NCBI RefSeq assembly: GCF_008365375.1
Contig: NZ_QOKW01000002.1
Location: 186,001-250,000, forward strand
Source of the DNA: Roseomonas genomospecies 6
GTDB lineage: Bacteria; Pseudomonadota; Alphaproteobacteria; Azospirillales; Azospirillaceae
Length of the DNA: 64,000 nt
Direction of reading: 5' to 3'
Shown here: in pieces, positions 1 through 9,469 of the stretch
Numbering within the stretch: position 1 is the stretch's first letter
Layout of the letters: each line of letters starts with the position of its first letter
Program-made: the position numbers and the translations under genes
Notes under the pieces: model-generated
Told to the model about the DNA's origin: nothing
What the model saw: the letters and a program-made list of their open reading frames with translations, nothing else
Databases searched by the model: none

Positions 1-461
1 CGGAGCTTGCCCGCCTCGAAGGTCACGGAGGTGTCGAACTCCGTCTTGGTGGTCGGCGTCTCCTCGCCCGGTTTGGCGACGGCGACGAAATAGCGGTAAT
101 TCGCCGTGTTGCCCTGCATCGCCGGTCCGCGCTCCGCGATCAGGAAGACGTTCACGTTCACCGTGACGCCGTCGCTGGTGTAATCGCAGTTGCCGGAGTA
201 ATCGGCCAGAGCCGCGCGGGAGGTCACGTCCGTCAGGTCGCGCCCGCCGTTGCGGAACTGGGTGACCTCCGCCAGATCGCGGACGATCGACACCTTCGGG
301 CAGGCCAGCGCCGCGTCCGCCGGCGTGTTCGATCCGCCCCCCAAGCCGGAGCAGCCGGTGAGCGCCAAGACGCCGAGACCCGCGCCGAGACTCGCGAATG
401 CAAGCGCCCGCGGGCTTTTCCGGACGGGGGTTCCTATATTACGGTCGCGGCGGCGGTCCAT
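1..461 (-). CDS. Putative lipoprotein, 3' part cut by window edge
   Basis: This leftward reading frame is open from an ATG at 461 to the window edge (153 residues seen, C-terminus missing). The N-terminus has basic residues, a hydrophobic stretch and a lipobox (LTGC, Cys near residue 37), so it is probably a lipid-anchored envelope protein. The mature part holds a few cysteines and a motif rich in NVNVFL, but I recognise no family, so no function is assigned. It is divergent from ispH, and the 134 bp between them should hold both promoters. The gene call is good because of the coherent lipoprotein signal. Confidence 0.72.
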   Translation of the reverse strand, partial: MDRRRDRNIGTPVRKSPRALAFASLGAGLGVLALTGCSGLGGGSNTPADAALACPKVSIVRDLAEVTQFRNGGRDLTDVTSRAALADYSGNCDYTSDGVTVNVNVFLIAERGPAMQGNTANYRYFVAVAKPGEETPTTKTEFDTSVTFEAGKL

Positions 462-595
462 CGGTCTGGCCTAACGGTTGGAAGGGTGTGTTCTGCCACG
501 ACTTTAGAGAAGCGGTGGGGCCGGCACAAGGCCACGCCGCCGCTCCGACGAACGAACCCATACGGCCCCTTTTTCGAGACACCGGAACGACGCGC

Positions 596-1576
596 ATGAC
601 CCAGACGCCCCTGACCATCCTGCTCGCGGCCCCCCGTGGCTTCTGCGCCGGCGTGGACCGCGCGATCCAGATCGTGGAGGTGGCGCTGGAGCGGTTCGGC
701 GCCCCCGTCTATGTCCGGCACGAGATCGTCCACAACCGATTCGTGGTGCAGAGCCTGGAGGCCAAGGGCGCCATCTTCGTGGACGAGCTGGATCAGGTGC
801 CCGACGGCGTGCCGGTGGTCTTCTCGGCCCATGGCGTGCCGAAGTCGGTGCCGGCTGCGGCGGAGCAGCGCGGCCTGTTCTACCTCGACGCCACCTGCCC
901 GCTGGTCAGCAAGGTGCACCGCGAGGCCGAACGCCACTTCAACGAGGGGCGCCAGATCGTGCTGATCGGCCATGCCGGCCACCCGGAGGTGATCGGCACC
1001 ATGGGCCAGTTGCCGGAAGGCGCGGTGGTGCTGGTGGAGACGGTGGAGGACGTGGCGACGGTCCAGGTCGCCGATCCGGACAACCTCGCCTACGCCACCC
1101 AGACCACCCTGTCGGTGGACGAGACGGCCAGCATCGTCGCGGCTCTTCAGGCCCGCTTCTCGTCCATCAGCGGGCCGAAGAAGGAGGACATCTGCTACGC
1201 CACCACCAACCGCCAGCAGGCGGTGAAGGCCATAGCACCCAAGGTGGACGCCCTGCTGGTGCTGGGCGCGCCGAACTCCTCCAATTCCAAGCGGCTTGTC
1301 GAGGTGGCGAAGATCCACGGCTGCCAGCGGGCGCAGCTCGTCCAGCGCGCGGCGGACATCGACTGGTCGGCCCTGGACGGAGTCGCCACGCTGGGCATCA
1401 CCGCCGGAGCCTCCGCCCCCGAAGTGCTGGTGGAGGAGGTCATCGAGGCCGCCCGCGCCCGCTACGCCGTGACGGTTGAGGAGCTTCGCACCGCCTTCGA
1501 GGACATCACCTTCAAGCTGCCGAAGCCGCTCCTGGACGGCGGCGCCCCTTCCCGTCCGGTCCCGGCGGACGCATAA
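596..1576 (+). CDS. ispH: 4-hydroxy-3-methylbut-2-enyl diphosphate reductase (IspH)
   Basis: IspH is the last enzyme of the MEP isoprenoid pathway. It reduces HMBPP to IPP and DMAPP with a [4Fe-4S] cluster. The 326-residue product shows all three cluster-cysteine contexts: [12 protein letters not shown] near the N-terminus, [11 protein letters not shown] in the middle and ICYATTNRQ further on. The substrate-binding NSSNSKRL and the C-terminal TAGASAPE motif are also present. The frame stays open upstream to 398, but family alignment begins at the ATG at 596 ([11 protein letters not shown]), which I chose. The order ispH-thrB-rnhA is common in alphaproteobacteria; here a Uma2-like gene sits between ispH and thrB. 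Confidence 0.97.
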   Translation: MTQTPLTILLAAPRGFCAGVDRAIQIVEVALERFGAPVYVRHEIVHNRFVVQSLEAKGAIFVDELDQVPDGVPVVFSAHGVPKSVPAAAEQRGLFYLDATCPLVSKVHREAERHFNEGRQIVLIGHAGHPEVIGTMGQLPEGAVVLVETVEDVATVQVADPDNLAYATQTTLSVDETASIVAALQARFSSISGPKKEDICYATTNRQQAVKAIAPKVDALLVLGAPNSSNSKRLVEVAKIHGCQRAQLVQRAADIDWSALDGVATLGITAGASAPEVLVEEVIEAARARYAVTVEELRTAFEDITFKLPKPLLDGGAPSRPVPADA

Positions 1577-1608
1577 TCCAGGGACCGGCCTTCGCGAAGG
1601 AGACGTTC

Positions 1609-2166
1609 ATGGGCGCCCCGGCCATTCAGAAGATGGACATCGACGATTTCCTGGACTGGGCCGACCGGCAGGAGCCGGACACACGCTATGAACTGGTCGG
1701 CGGGCAGCCGCGGGCGATGAATGCCTGCTCCCAGGCGCACAGCCAGATCGCCGCGAACGTCGTTTATGAGGTTCGTCGGCGGTTGCGCCCACCCTGCCGC
1801 GTCCTGTCCGAAGCCGCCATCGAACGGGACGACCGGGCGGACCGCTTCTACGAGGCCGACATCGCCGTCACCTGCTCGCCCCACCAGCCCGGCCAGCGCT
1901 CCACGCCGAACCCGGTGCTGGTGGTCGAGATCCTGTCGGAGAGCACGGCCAGCCACGACCGCGGCACCAAGGTGCCCGACTACATGCAGATCCCCTCGAT
2001 TCAGGAGGTCCTGCTCGTGGACAGCCGCGCCGTCCGCGCGCAGCTCTGGCGCCGCGACGGGCGGCGCTGGATCGTCGAGGATTTCACCGGCGACGCGACC
2101 CTGCCGCTGGCCTCCATCGGGGCGGAGCTTCCCCTGGCCGCGCTTTACGACGGCATAGCGCTGTGA
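1609..2166 (+). CDS. Uma2 family (DUF820) endonuclease-like protein
   Basis: This 185-residue protein matches the Uma2/DUF820 family, which has a PD-(D/E)XK restriction-endonuclease-like fold and mostly unknown function. Visible family features are the N-terminal YELVGG motif, the acidic YEADIAV segment and the core PVLVVEILSEST followed by a lysine in the next helix (RGTKVPDYM). These supply the acidic and Lys residues expected of the nuclease core. A good ribosome site (gaaggag, about 8 nt upstream) supports the ATG. It lies 32 bp after ispH and 51 bp before thrB, on the same strand, so it is probably co-transcribed, and it looks like an insertion into a conserved gene order. Confidence 0.85.
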   Translation: MGAPAIQKMDIDDFLDWADRQEPDTRYELVGGQPRAMNACSQAHSQIAANVVYEVRRRLRPPCRVLSEAAIERDDRADRFYEADIAVTCSPHQPGQRSTPNPVLVVEILSESTASHDRGTKVPDYMQIPSIQEVLLVDSRAVRAQLWRRDGRRWIVEDFTGDATLPLASIGAELPLAALYDGIAL

Positions 2167-2217
2167 GCGGCCGCGGCAGCATTGACCGGCGCCCCGAATC
2201 CCGGTAAGGCGCTGGGC

Positions 2218-3201
2218 ATGGCCGTATACACCGAAGTCACCGACGAAGAGCTGAACGCTTTCATCGCCCAGTACGATCTGGGCGCCGTCCTGTCCTGCAA
2301 GGGCATCGCGGAGGGGGTGGAGAACTCCAACTTCCTCCTGGTGACGGAGCGCGGCCCCTACATCCTGACGCTCTACGAGAAGCGCACCCGGCGGGAGGAT
2401 CTGCCCTTCTTCCTGGGGCTCATGGAGCATCTCGCCGACAAGGGCATCGCCTGCCCGCTGCCGGTCCAGGGAACGGACGGGCAGGCTCTGCGCGAGCTGG
2501 CCGGGCGCCCGGCGGTGATCGTCACCTTCCTGGCCGGCATGTGGCCTCGCCGCATCACGCCGCATCATTGCGCGGAGCTGGGGACGGCGCTGGCCCGCCT
2601 GCATCTGGCCGTCGCCGATTTCCGGATGGAGCGCCGGAACGCCCTGTCGCTGGACGGCTGGACGGAGCTGTTCGGGAAATGCGCCGACCGCGCCGACGAG
2701 GTGGCCCGCGACCTGCGCGCCACGCTGGAGGCGGAGCTTGCGGCGTTGCAGGCTAACTGGCCCGCCGGGCTGCCGTCCGGCGTCATCCATGCCGACCTGT
2801 TCCCCGACAACGTGTTCTTCCGCGGCGACGGGCTGTCCGGGCTGATCGACTTCTACTTCGCCTGCAACGATTTCCTGGCCTACGACATCGCGATCTGCAT
2901 GAACGCCTGGTGCTTCGAGATCGACGGGTCGTTCAACGCCACCAAGGCGCGGATGCTGCTGACCAGCTATCAGAAGGTCCGCCCGCTGTCGCCGGAGGAA
3001 CTGGCCGCCCTGCCCTGGCTGTGCCGCGGCAGCGCCGTGCGTTTCCTGCTGACGCGCCTGTACGACTGGCTGAACCACCCGCCGGGAGCCTTCGTACGCC
3101 CGAAGGACCCGCTGGAATATCTGCGCAAGCTGCGCTTCCACCAGACCGTCCGCGGCGTGGGCGATTACGCGCTCGACGACGGCGGCAGCGATCAGGTCTG
3201 A
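2218..3201 (+). CDS. thrB: Homoserine kinase (APH-fold type)
   Basis: The 327-residue product is the aminoglycoside-phosphotransferase-like homoserine kinase found in alphaproteobacteria and pseudomonads. It phosphorylates homoserine for threonine synthesis. The N-terminus ([12 protein letters not shown]) and early GVENSNFLL segment are typical. The catalytic loop [11 protein letters not shown] and the metal-binding [10 protein letters not shown] follow the kinase pattern. The ATG at 2218 is preferred over an in-frame TTG at 2182 because family alignment begins there. The next pathway enzyme, threonine synthase, is encoded at 11.3-12.7 kb on the other strand. rnhA follows after 4 bp, so the two are probably translationally coupled. 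Confidence 0.95.
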   Translation: MAVYTEVTDEELNAFIAQYDLGAVLSCKGIAEGVENSNFLLVTERGPYILTLYEKRTRREDLPFFLGLMEHLADKGIACPLPVQGTDGQALRELAGRPAVIVTFLAGMWPRRITPHHCAELGTALARLHLAVADFRMERRNALSLDGWTELFGKCADRADEVARDLRATLEAELAALQANWPAGLPSGVIHADLFPDNVFFRGDGLSGLIDFYFACNDFLAYDIAICMNAWCFEIDGSFNATKARMLLTSYQKVRPLSPEELAALPWLCRGSAVRFLLTRLYDWLNHPPGAFVRPKDPLEYLRKLRFHQTVRGVGDYALDDGGSDQV

Positions 3202-3205
3202 TGCG

Positions 3206-3688
3206 ATGACCGAAGCAGCGAACGGCGGCGAAGGCGCACCGAAGATCGTGGATATCTTCACTGACGGTGCGTGCAGCGGCAACCCCGGTCCCGGCGGCTG
3301 GGGCGCCATCCTGCGGTACAACGGGGTGGAGAAGGAGTTGTACGGCGGCGAACCGGCCACCACCAACAACCGCATGGAACTGATGGCCGCCATCCAGGCG
3401 CTGGAAGCCCTGAAGCGGCCCATGGAGGTGCGGCTCTACACCGACAGCGAGTATGTGAAGAACGGCATCACCCAGTGGATTCACGGCTGGAAGGCCCGTG
3501 GCTGGAAGACCGCCGACAAGAAGCCGGTGAAGAACGAGGATTTGTGGCGCCGCCTGGACGAGGCGAAGCGGCAGCACCGGATCGAATTCCACTGGGTCCG
3601 CGGCCACGCCGGCCATCCGGAGAACGAACGGGCCGACGCGCTGGCACGGCAGGGCGTCGCCGACGTCCGGCAGGCCGCGCGGGGCTGA
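3206..3688 (+). CDS. rnhA: Ribonuclease HI
   Basis: Ribonuclease HI cleaves the RNA strand of RNA-DNA hybrids during replication and repair. The 160-residue length is normal for the family. The catalytic acidic residues lie in their usual contexts: [14 protein letters not shown] (Asp), NRMELMA (Glu), YTDSEYV (Asp) and, in the C-terminal part, [11 protein letters not shown] (His and Asp). The start ATG lies 4 bp after the thrB stop codon, which implies a shared transcript. Confidence 0.97.
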   Translation: MTEAANGGEGAPKIVDIFTDGACSGNPGPGGWGAILRYNGVEKELYGGEPATTNNRMELMAAIQALEALKRPMEVRLYTDSEYVKNGITQWIHGWKARGWKTADKKPVKNEDLWRRLDEAKRQHRIEFHWVRGHAGHPENERADALARQGVADVRQAARG

Positions 3689-3800
3689 TCCCGTCCGGCG
3701 ATTGAGCGCCATCCCGCAAGGGTCCCTGGACGGCAACCCTCCCGCCCCGCTAGGCTCCCTCCCATAACGAACGACGAAAGATCGTTGGGAGGAGACCGAG

Positions 3801-5384
3801 ATGTATCCGCATTTGCGGAACGAAGCCCGCTGGGTGCTGCCCGAGGTGCTGGCCCATCAAGCCGCCGAACGCGGCGGCAAGACCTTCGTCACGATGATCG
3901 GCGGGGATTCGCTGACTTACGCCGAGGCGCAGGAGCAGGCGGCCCGCATGGCCGGCTTCTTCGCCGGGCTGGGTGTGAAGCCGGGCGACACGGTGGCGGT
4001 GATGCTGCCGAACGGGCTGGACTTCGTGCGCGTGTGGCTGGGGCTGGGGCGGATGGGCGCCGTCATGGTCGCGCTGAACACGGAGCTGAAGGGCGGCTTC
4101 CTGGAGCACCAGTTGGAAAATGCCGGGGCTGCTCTGGCGGTGGTCGACGCCGCTCTGGCCGACCGCATCACCGACATCGCGCCGCGCCTGACCGCGCTGC
4201 GCCGGCTGGTGGTGCCCGGCGCGGCGGACGGATCGCCTCACATCGCCCTGGAATGTTGGCGCGACGCCGCCCCCTACGACGGCCCCCTGCCCCGCGCGGG
4301 CGACGACGCCTGCATCATGTACACGTCGGGCACCACCGGCCTGTCGAAGGGCGTGCTGATGCCGCACGGCCACGGCTTCCTGTTCGGTCTGGGCTCCATC
4401 GACAATTTCGCGCTGACGGAGGAGGACCGCTTCTACATCTGCCTGCCGCTGTTCCACGCCAACGGGCTGTACATGCAGCTCTACGCCGCGATGATCTCCG
4501 GCGGATCGGCGGTGCTGCGGGAGCGGTTCAGCGCCTCCTCCTGGCTCGACGACATCCGGCGCCACGGCTGCACGGTAACCAACTCGCTGGGCGCCGTCAC
4601 CGCCTTCGTGGTGGCCCAGCCGCCGCGCCCCGACGACCGGGACCATCCCCTGCGCCTCGTCGGCGCCGCCCCCAACCCGGCGGACACCGAGTGGGTGCTG
4701 CGCGAGCGCTTCGGCATCCGCGACGTCATCAGCCTCTATGGCATGACCGAGGTGAACATCCCTCTCTACGCCGAGATGGGCAAGCCGCGCCCCGGCACCT
4801 GCGGGCGGGTCTATGACCGCTACTTCGAGGTGGAGATCCGCGACCCGCAGACCGACATCCCCGTGCCGCGCGGTCAGGTCGGCGAGGTCATGGTGCGCCC
4901 GAAGGCCGCCTTCGGCTTCCTGTCCGGCTATCACCGGATGCCCGACAAGACGGTGGAGGCGTGGCGGAACCTGTGGTTCCACACCGGCGACGCCGCGGTG
5001 ATGGACGAGGAGGGTTACGTCACCTTCGTGGACCGCATCAAGGACTGCATCCGCCGCCGCGGCGAGAACGTCTCGTCCTACGAGGTGGAAACCGTGCTGT
5101 CGCGGCTTGACGGGGTGGCGGAGGTCGCCGCCTACGCCGTGCCGGCGGGCATTCCGGGGGCGGAGGACGAAATCATGGTCGCCCTGGTCGCCGCACCCGG
5201 CGTCACCCTGACGCCGGAGGCCGTGGCGGCCTTCGCTGAACGCGAACTGCCGCGCTATGCCCAGCCCCGCTACATCGACATCGTGGACGCCTTCCCCAAG
5301 ACGCCGACCGCCAAGGTGCAAAAGGCGAAGCTGCGCGAGCGCGGTGTCGGCGACACCACCTGGGACCGCACGAAGGTGGGGTGA
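3801..5384 (+). CDS. Acyl-CoA ligase, AMP-binding (CaiC-like)
   Basis: This 527-residue protein belongs to the adenylate-forming superfamily, which activates a carboxylic acid as acyl-AMP and transfers it to CoA. The core motifs are present: YTSGTTGLSKGV (P-loop), LYGMTEVN (A5), VDRIKDCIRRRGENVS (A8) and a C-terminal PKTPTAKVQK with the catalytic lysine. The sequence resembles carnitine/crotonobetaine-CoA ligases, but the acid substrate cannot be read from it. A strong ribosome site (gggaggag) precedes the ATG. A 112-bp gap separates it from rnhA, and it faces the peroxiredoxin gene across a hairpin terminator. Confidence 0.88.
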   Translation: MYPHLRNEARWVLPEVLAHQAAERGGKTFVTMIGGDSLTYAEAQEQAARMAGFFAGLGVKPGDTVAVMLPNGLDFVRVWLGLGRMGAVMVALNTELKGGFLEHQLENAGAALAVVDAALADRITDIAPRLTALRRLVVPGAADGSPHIALECWRDAAPYDGPLPRAGDDACIMYTSGTTGLSKGVLMPHGHGFLFGLGSIDNFALTEEDRFYICLPLFHANGLYMQLYAAMISGGSAVLRERFSASSWLDDIRRHGCTVTNSLGAVTAFVVAQPPRPDDRDHPLRLVGAAPNPADTEWVLRERFGIRDVISLYGMTEVNIPLYAEMGKPRPGTCGRVYDRYFEVEIRDPQTDIPVPRGQVGEVMVRPKAAFGFLSGYHRMPDKTVEAWRNLWFHTGDAAVMDEEGYVTFVDRIKDCIRRRGENVSSYEVETVLSRLDGVAEVAAYAVPAGIPGAEDEIMVALVAAPGVTLTPEAVAAFAERELPRYAQPRYIDIVDAFPKTPTAKVQKAKLRERGVGDTTWDRTKVG

Positions 5385-5397
5385 CGCCGCAAACATG

Positions 5398-5420
5398 CCC
5401 TCTCCCGCCCCGGGAGAGGG
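5398..5420. terminator. Bidirectional hairpin between convergent genes
   Basis: Perfect 9-bp arms CCCTCTCCC and GGGAGAGGG flank a 5-nt loop, between the ends of the acyl-CoA ligase gene and the peroxiredoxin gene. A CCCCCTTTT run follows on the + strand. The same arm recurs in several other intergenic hairpins of this window. Confidence 0.7.
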
Positions 5421-5434
5421 ATTCAGGCCCCCTT

Positions 5435-5917
5435 TTACAAAACCCCCAGCACCGCGTCCGCCGAGGACACCTCGAACTGGCCCGGCTTCTCGACGGCGAG
5501 GTGGGTGACCTTGCCGTCCTTGGCGACCAGGACGAAGCGCTGGCCGCGCAGGCCCAGGCCGTAGCCCGTGCCGTCCATGGTCAGGCCCAGAGCCTGGGTC
5601 AGCGTGGCGTTGCCGTCCGGCAGCATGGTGACCTTGCCGGACGCCCCGTTCTTCTCGCCCCAGGCGCGCATCACGAAAGGATCGTTGACGGCGAGGCAGA
5701 CGATGTCGTCCACGCCCTTGGCCTTCAGATCCTCGGCCTTCTGGACGAAGCCCGGCAGATGCTTGGCGGAGCAGGTCGGGGTGAAGGCGCCCGGCACGGA
5801 GAACAGCACCACCGTCTTGCCCTTGAACAGCGTGTCGGTGGTGATGTCCTGCATCCCGTTGTCGGTCAGATGCTTCAGCGTGACGGTCGGAATGGCGTCG
5901 CCCACTTGGATGGTCAT
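5435..5917 (-). CDS. Peroxiredoxin, Prx5/type II
   Basis: This 160-residue thiol peroxidase reduces hydrogen peroxide and organic hydroperoxides. The peroxidatic cysteine is Cys49 in PGAFTPTCS and a second cysteine is Cys74 (DIVCLAVND), the usual pattern of the atypical two-cysteine type II group. The C-terminal half has the LRGQRFVLV strand. The ATG at 5917 (MTIQVGD) is preceded by AGGAG at proper distance, so the longer upstream frame is unlikely. It starts 28 bp after the DsbD-like gene, so a thiol reductant and a peroxidase are probably co-expressed. Confidence 0.94.
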   Translation of the reverse strand: MTIQVGDAIPTVTLKHLTDNGMQDITTDTLFKGKTVVLFSVPGAFTPTCSAKHLPGFVQKAEDLKAKGVDDIVCLAVNDPFVMRAWGEKNGASGKVTMLPDGNATLTQALGLTMDGTGYGLGLRGQRFVLVAKDGKVTHLAVEKPGQFEVSSADAVLGVL

Positions 5918-5945
5918 GTCTCCTGAACTCCCGATTTTTTGTGAT

Positions 5946-8045
5946 TCAGCTTTTGAGTTTGCCTGACGCCCGGTCGAGCGCATCCAGAACGGCGCCCTCG
6001 GTCAGCAACTCCGGAAGCGCGATGCCTTCCGGAGCCCCCGGACCATAGACGATGTTGAACGGAATGCCATAGCGGCCGTGTCGGGCAAGGTAGCGGGCGA
6101 TCGCCTCGTCCGGACGGGTCCAGTCGGCGCGCATGGCGGTCACCGTCCCGGCATCCTCCAGCCGTTGCGCGACCGTGCCGCGGTTCAGCACCAGCTTCTT
6201 GTTCGCCTGGCAGGTGATGCACCAGTCGGCGGTCACGTCCACGAAGACCGTGCGCCCGGCGGCCACCTGCTCCCGGATCGCCGCCTCGTCGAAGGGAATC
6301 CAGCGCGCCGCCGTGCTTTCCGCCACCGGGGCCGCTCCGGCGGAGGGGCCGAAGACCGCGGGAACGGCGAAGGCCACCAGGGCCAGCAGCCCGGCCAGCG
6401 CCGTCCCGGCCCAGCGCGCCGACTCCGCCAGACGGCGTCCCAGCCACAAGGCGGCGACCAGCCCACCCATCAGCACCGCGACGGCCAGCGCCGGAACCTC
6501 GCCCACCTGGACCACCAGCACCGACAGCAGCCAGAGCGCCGTCAGCGCCAGCGCCGCGCCCAGCACCCGGCGCAGCCCCACCATCCAACGTCCCGGGCGC
6601 GGCAGCAGACGCGCGGCGCGCGGGAAGGCGGCAATCAGCAGATAGGGCAGCGCCAGCCCGACGCCGAGGGCGGCGAAGATGGCGAACACCTCCAGCGTTC
6701 CGCCCGCCAGCGCGAAGCCGACCGCCGTCCCCAGGAACGGCGCGGAGCAAGGTGTGGCGAGCAGGGTGGCGAAGGCGCCGGTCGCGAATTGCCCGCCCAA
6801 CCTCTGTCCCTCTGGCCCCTGCCCCACCGGCCCGCCCAGCCGGTCGGCGATGGCGCGCGGCAGCGGAAGCTCGAACAGGCCCCACAGATTGGCGGCGAAC
6901 AGGGTCACCAGAACGACCATGAAGACGAGGAACAGCGGCTGCTGGAACTGGATGCCCCAGCCGACGGCACCGCCCGCCGCCTTCACCGTGACCAGAGCCC
7001 CAGCCAGGATCAGGAAGGAGGTCAGGATGCCCGCCGCCGAGGCCAGGAACCCCGCCCGCACCGCTGCGGGAGCCCTTCCACCGTGCTGCACGATGGACAA
7101 CAGCTTCAGCGACAACACCGGCAGCACGCAGGGCATCAGGTTCAGGATCAGCCCGCCCAGCAGGGCCACCCCCAGCATGGACAGCAGCCCCGCCGGAGCC
7201 GCCCCGGCGCCTCCGCCCAGCCCCGCCGCGGCGGTCGCCGGGGTTTCGACCGACCGGTTGCCGTCCACCACGGTCAGCGTCATCGCCCGTCCGGAAAGGT
7301 CCAGTCCGGGCGGCGGATCGGTCGCGTTCATCCGCAGGATCACGCGCCGGTCGCCGTCCCGGAATTGGCTCTTGGGGGCGGCGAAGGTCACCGGCGGCTC
7401 GGTCTCCACGAACACGTCCGGCGCGACCATCGGCTCGCGGGCGGTCACCTCCACCTCCAGGGCGGCGCCCTGCCCGCGCACCGCCGTCACCGTCAGGCCC
7501 GACGCCCGCCCGTCGCCGGGCACAAGAGCCTGGGCGCGGGCGATGTCGTTGGCGGACGGTCCCGGCGCCGCCGGTCCTTCGGGGATGGACAGGGACAGCG
7601 CCACCATCTCCGGCACGCAGATGGTCGAGCAGACCAGCAGTTCCGCCTTCAACGCGAGGTCGAGCGGTTTGCCCGGTTCCGCCGGGGTGGCGGCGATGGG
7701 GAACAGCACCTCCGCGTCGTAGCCCGCCGTCTCGAAACCCAGCACGGTGAAGCGGTGCGGCGCCGGGTAGCTCAGCTCCGCACCCTTCAGGTTCCGCGAT
7801 TCCGACCAGTCCAGCCGGGGCGCGAACCCGGCGTCGCCCGGCGTGCGCCAATAGGTCTTCCAGCCCGGCTCCAGCCGGACTTCCATGCCCAGCGGGACCG
7901 TGGCGAGGTCGCCCACCCCCCGCACCGACGCGACGAGCCGCGCCTCCACCGGGCCGGACTTGACCCAGGTACCGGTCTCCGCCCACCCCGTTCCGGGTGC
8001 GGCCAAGGCCAGGATGGCGAGCAGGAACGGAACAAACCTTTTCAT
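5946..8045 (-). CDS. DsbD/ScsB-type thiol:disulfide interchange protein
   Basis: The product is a 699-residue inner-membrane electron conduit that would pass cytoplasmic thioredoxin electrons to the periplasm. Order of parts: signal peptide (residues 1-22), an N-terminal DsbD-alpha-like periplasmic domain with a cysteine pair (LLVCSTICVPE), a multi-helix membrane domain with the two conserved cysteines in NLMPCVLP and ATPCSAP, and a C-terminal thioredoxin-like domain with CITC near residue 608. The large N-terminal domain resembles ScsB (suppressor of copper sensitivity) more than classical DsbD. The start at 8045 (MKRFVPFLL) fits the signal peptide. Confidence 0.9.
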   Translation of the reverse strand: MKRFVPFLLAILALAAPGTGWAETGTWVKSGPVEARLVASVRGVGDLATVPLGMEVRLEPGWKTYWRTPGDAGFAPRLDWSESRNLKGAELSYPAPHRFTVLGFETAGYDAEVLFPIAATPAEPGKPLDLALKAELLVCSTICVPEMVALSLSIPEGPAAPGPSANDIARAQALVPGDGRASGLTVTAVRGQGAALEVEVTAREPMVAPDVFVETEPPVTFAAPKSQFRDGDRRVILRMNATDPPPGLDLSGRAMTLTVVDGNRSVETPATAAAGLGGGAGAAPAGLLSMLGVALLGGLILNLMPCVLPVLSLKLLSIVQHGGRAPAAVRAGFLASAAGILTSFLILAGALVTVKAAGGAVGWGIQFQQPLFLVFMVVLVTLFAANLWGLFELPLPRAIADRLGGPVGQGPEGQRLGGQFATGAFATLLATPCSAPFLGTAVGFALAGGTLEVFAIFAALGVGLALPYLLIAAFPRAARLLPRPGRWMVGLRRVLGAALALTALWLLSVLVVQVGEVPALAVAVLMGGLVAALWLGRRLAESARWAGTALAGLLALVAFAVPAVFGPSAGAAPVAESTAARWIPFDEAAIREQVAAGRTVFVDVTADWCITCQANKKLVLNRGTVAQRLEDAGTVTAMRADWTRPDEAIARYLARHGRYGIPFNIVYGPGAPEGIALPELLTEGAVLDALDRASGKLKS

Positions 8046-8202
8046 CGCAGCGACTGTTCTCATATCAAGACGCAGCGGGCCGCCAATCGGCCGCGGCTGT
8101 ATATGGATGACAAAGCTTGGCCCGTGCTGTCACACTCGGGCGAAGACGGCTGCGGGTGGCCGCCCAACGGTCCGCCCGTCCCCCGACACAAGGATAGCGC
8201 CC

Positions 8203-8778
8203 ATGCCGCACCTGACCAAGTCCTCGGACTATCTGACCGGCCAGTTGCTGATCGCCATGCCGGGCATGACGGACCCGCGTTTTCAGCGGACCGTGATCTA
8301 TATGTGCGCACACAACGAAGACGGCGCCATGGGCCTCGTCGTCAATCGCCTGTTCGGGTCCGTCACTTTCGAGGATTTGCTGGAACAACTCGAGATCGAC
8401 ATCCAGGAGCCAATCGCCAACATGCCCGTCCATTATGGCGGTCCTGTGGAATCCGGGCGGGGGTTCGTGCTGCACTCGACCGACTATGTGCGGGACGGCA
8501 CGCTGGTGGTGGACGACGAGGTGGCTCTGACCGCGACCATCGACATCCTGCGCGCCATTTCCGAGAATCGCGGGCCACGCCGCAACATCCTGCTGCTGGG
8601 CTATGCCGGGTGGGGGCCGGGCCAGTTGGACGCGGAAATCCAGGCGAACGGCTGGCTGAACGTCCCCTGCGACGAGTCGCTCCTCTTCGATCCCGAGTTG
8701 GACACCAAATGGGAACGCTCCATCGCCAAGCTCGGCGTCAGCCTCTCCATGCTGTCGGCGGAAGCCGGGCACGCGTAA
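8203..8778 (+). CDS. YqgE/AlgH family protein (DUF179)
   Basis: The 191-residue protein matches the UPF0301/YqgE (AlgH) family. The N-terminal LTGQLLIAMPGM, the GAMGLVVNR motif and the GYAGWGPGQLD block are hallmarks. The family's biochemical role is not settled. The ATG at 8203 follows ccgacacaaggatagcgcc with a weak AGGA site and matches the family start; the longer upstream frame is not supported. It is divergent from the DsbD-like gene (157 bp shared control region). Confidence 0.92.
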   Translation: MPHLTKSSDYLTGQLLIAMPGMTDPRFQRTVIYMCAHNEDGAMGLVVNRLFGSVTFEDLLEQLEIDIQEPIANMPVHYGGPVESGRGFVLHSTDYVRDGTLVVDDEVALTATIDILRAISENRGPRRNILLLGYAGWGPGQLDAEIQANGWLNVPCDESLLFDPELDTKWERSIAKLGVSLSMLSAEAGHA

Positions 8779-8839
8779 CGGGACTGGAGAAGATCGCCTC
8801 CCGGTGGTATCCTACGATGGTACGCAAGCGGAGCCCGCA

Positions 8840-9115
8840 ATGGATGCCGAACTGAAGTCGATCCTGACCGTTCTTCTCGACAAGGTCGAACGCATCGAGT
8901 CAACTCTCCCGACCCTCGCCACCAAGGACGACGTGGCAAACCTCGACGCGCGCGTGAGCCGCCTCGAAAAGACCATGAGTGAGTTCGGTGAGGAGCAGCG
9001 CCAGATGAAGGAGATGATCGGCGTCCTGCGGATGCGGGAGATCGGCCGTCTCGATGGGCGGATCGATCAGTTGACGCTGGAGGTCGGCCTGGGCCGCAAA
9101 CCCGCCGCGCTGTAA
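8840..9115 (+). CDS. Small coiled-coil hypothetical protein
   Basis: The 91-residue protein is charged and helical throughout. It has heptad-like LDARVSRLEKTMSE and LDGRIDQLTLEV segments, so it probably forms a coiled coil. No signal peptide, membrane helix or enzyme motif is visible. The ATG at 8840 (MDAELKS) is preceded by a purine-rich stretch; the frame is open upstream but has no better site. It lies 61 bp after yqgE on the same strand. The function is unknown. Confidence 0.6.
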   Translation: MDAELKSILTVLLDKVERIESTLPTLATKDDVANLDARVSRLEKTMSEFGEEQRQMKEMIGVLRMREIGRLDGRIDQLTLEVGLGRKPAAL

Positions 9116-9146
9116 GCGGCGGGACGTTCACGACACGGACGGCGAT

Positions 9147-9350
9147 TCAAAGCCCCTTGCTGGCGAGCGCCATGGCGAGACCGCGGGCCTGCATCAGCTC
9201 GCCGCACCGTTCGACCAGTTTGTTGCCGGCATAGACGGCCCAACCGCTCTGGAAGCCCGACGCCTCGTAGCGCAGATCGACCCGGCGCCCGTCCAGTTCG
9301 ACGGTGTAGGTCAGGGAATCTTCTTTCGTCCAGATGGGGTTCGACGACAT
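9147..9350 (-). CDS. Small hypothetical protein (67 aa)
   Basis: The 67-residue product (starting MSSNPIWTKEDS) has alternating hydrophobic beta-type segments (YTVELDGRRVDLRYEA, WAVYAGNKLV) and a short C-terminal helix. The ATG at 9350 has an AGAGGCGG site 4-11 nt upstream, which favours it over the longer frame. I do not recognise the family. It is convergent with the coiled-coil gene (31 bp apart). Confidence 0.55.
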   Translation of the reverse strand: MSSNPIWTKEDSLTYTVELDGRRVDLRYEASGFQSGWAVYAGNKLVERCGELMQARGLAMALASKGL

Positions 9351-9469
9351 ATCCGCCTCTCTCGATGCGAAGGACATGCCGTCAGCCTGCACCCGCCCCG
9401 TTAATCGCGGGTTAAGCCGACCAGGGCAAAGCCCAGGGAATTGGGAGCGCCCTACCCAGACCGGATGGG

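Noticed and set aside
1462-3423. 653-codon minus-strand frame across ispH end, Uma2 and thrB
   Set aside because: It runs antisense to three genes with family motifs and has no coherent domain.
3750-5396. 548-codon minus-strand frame over the acyl-CoA ligase
   Set aside because: The + strand product has all adenylate-forming motifs; the antisense translation shows none and is low-complexity.
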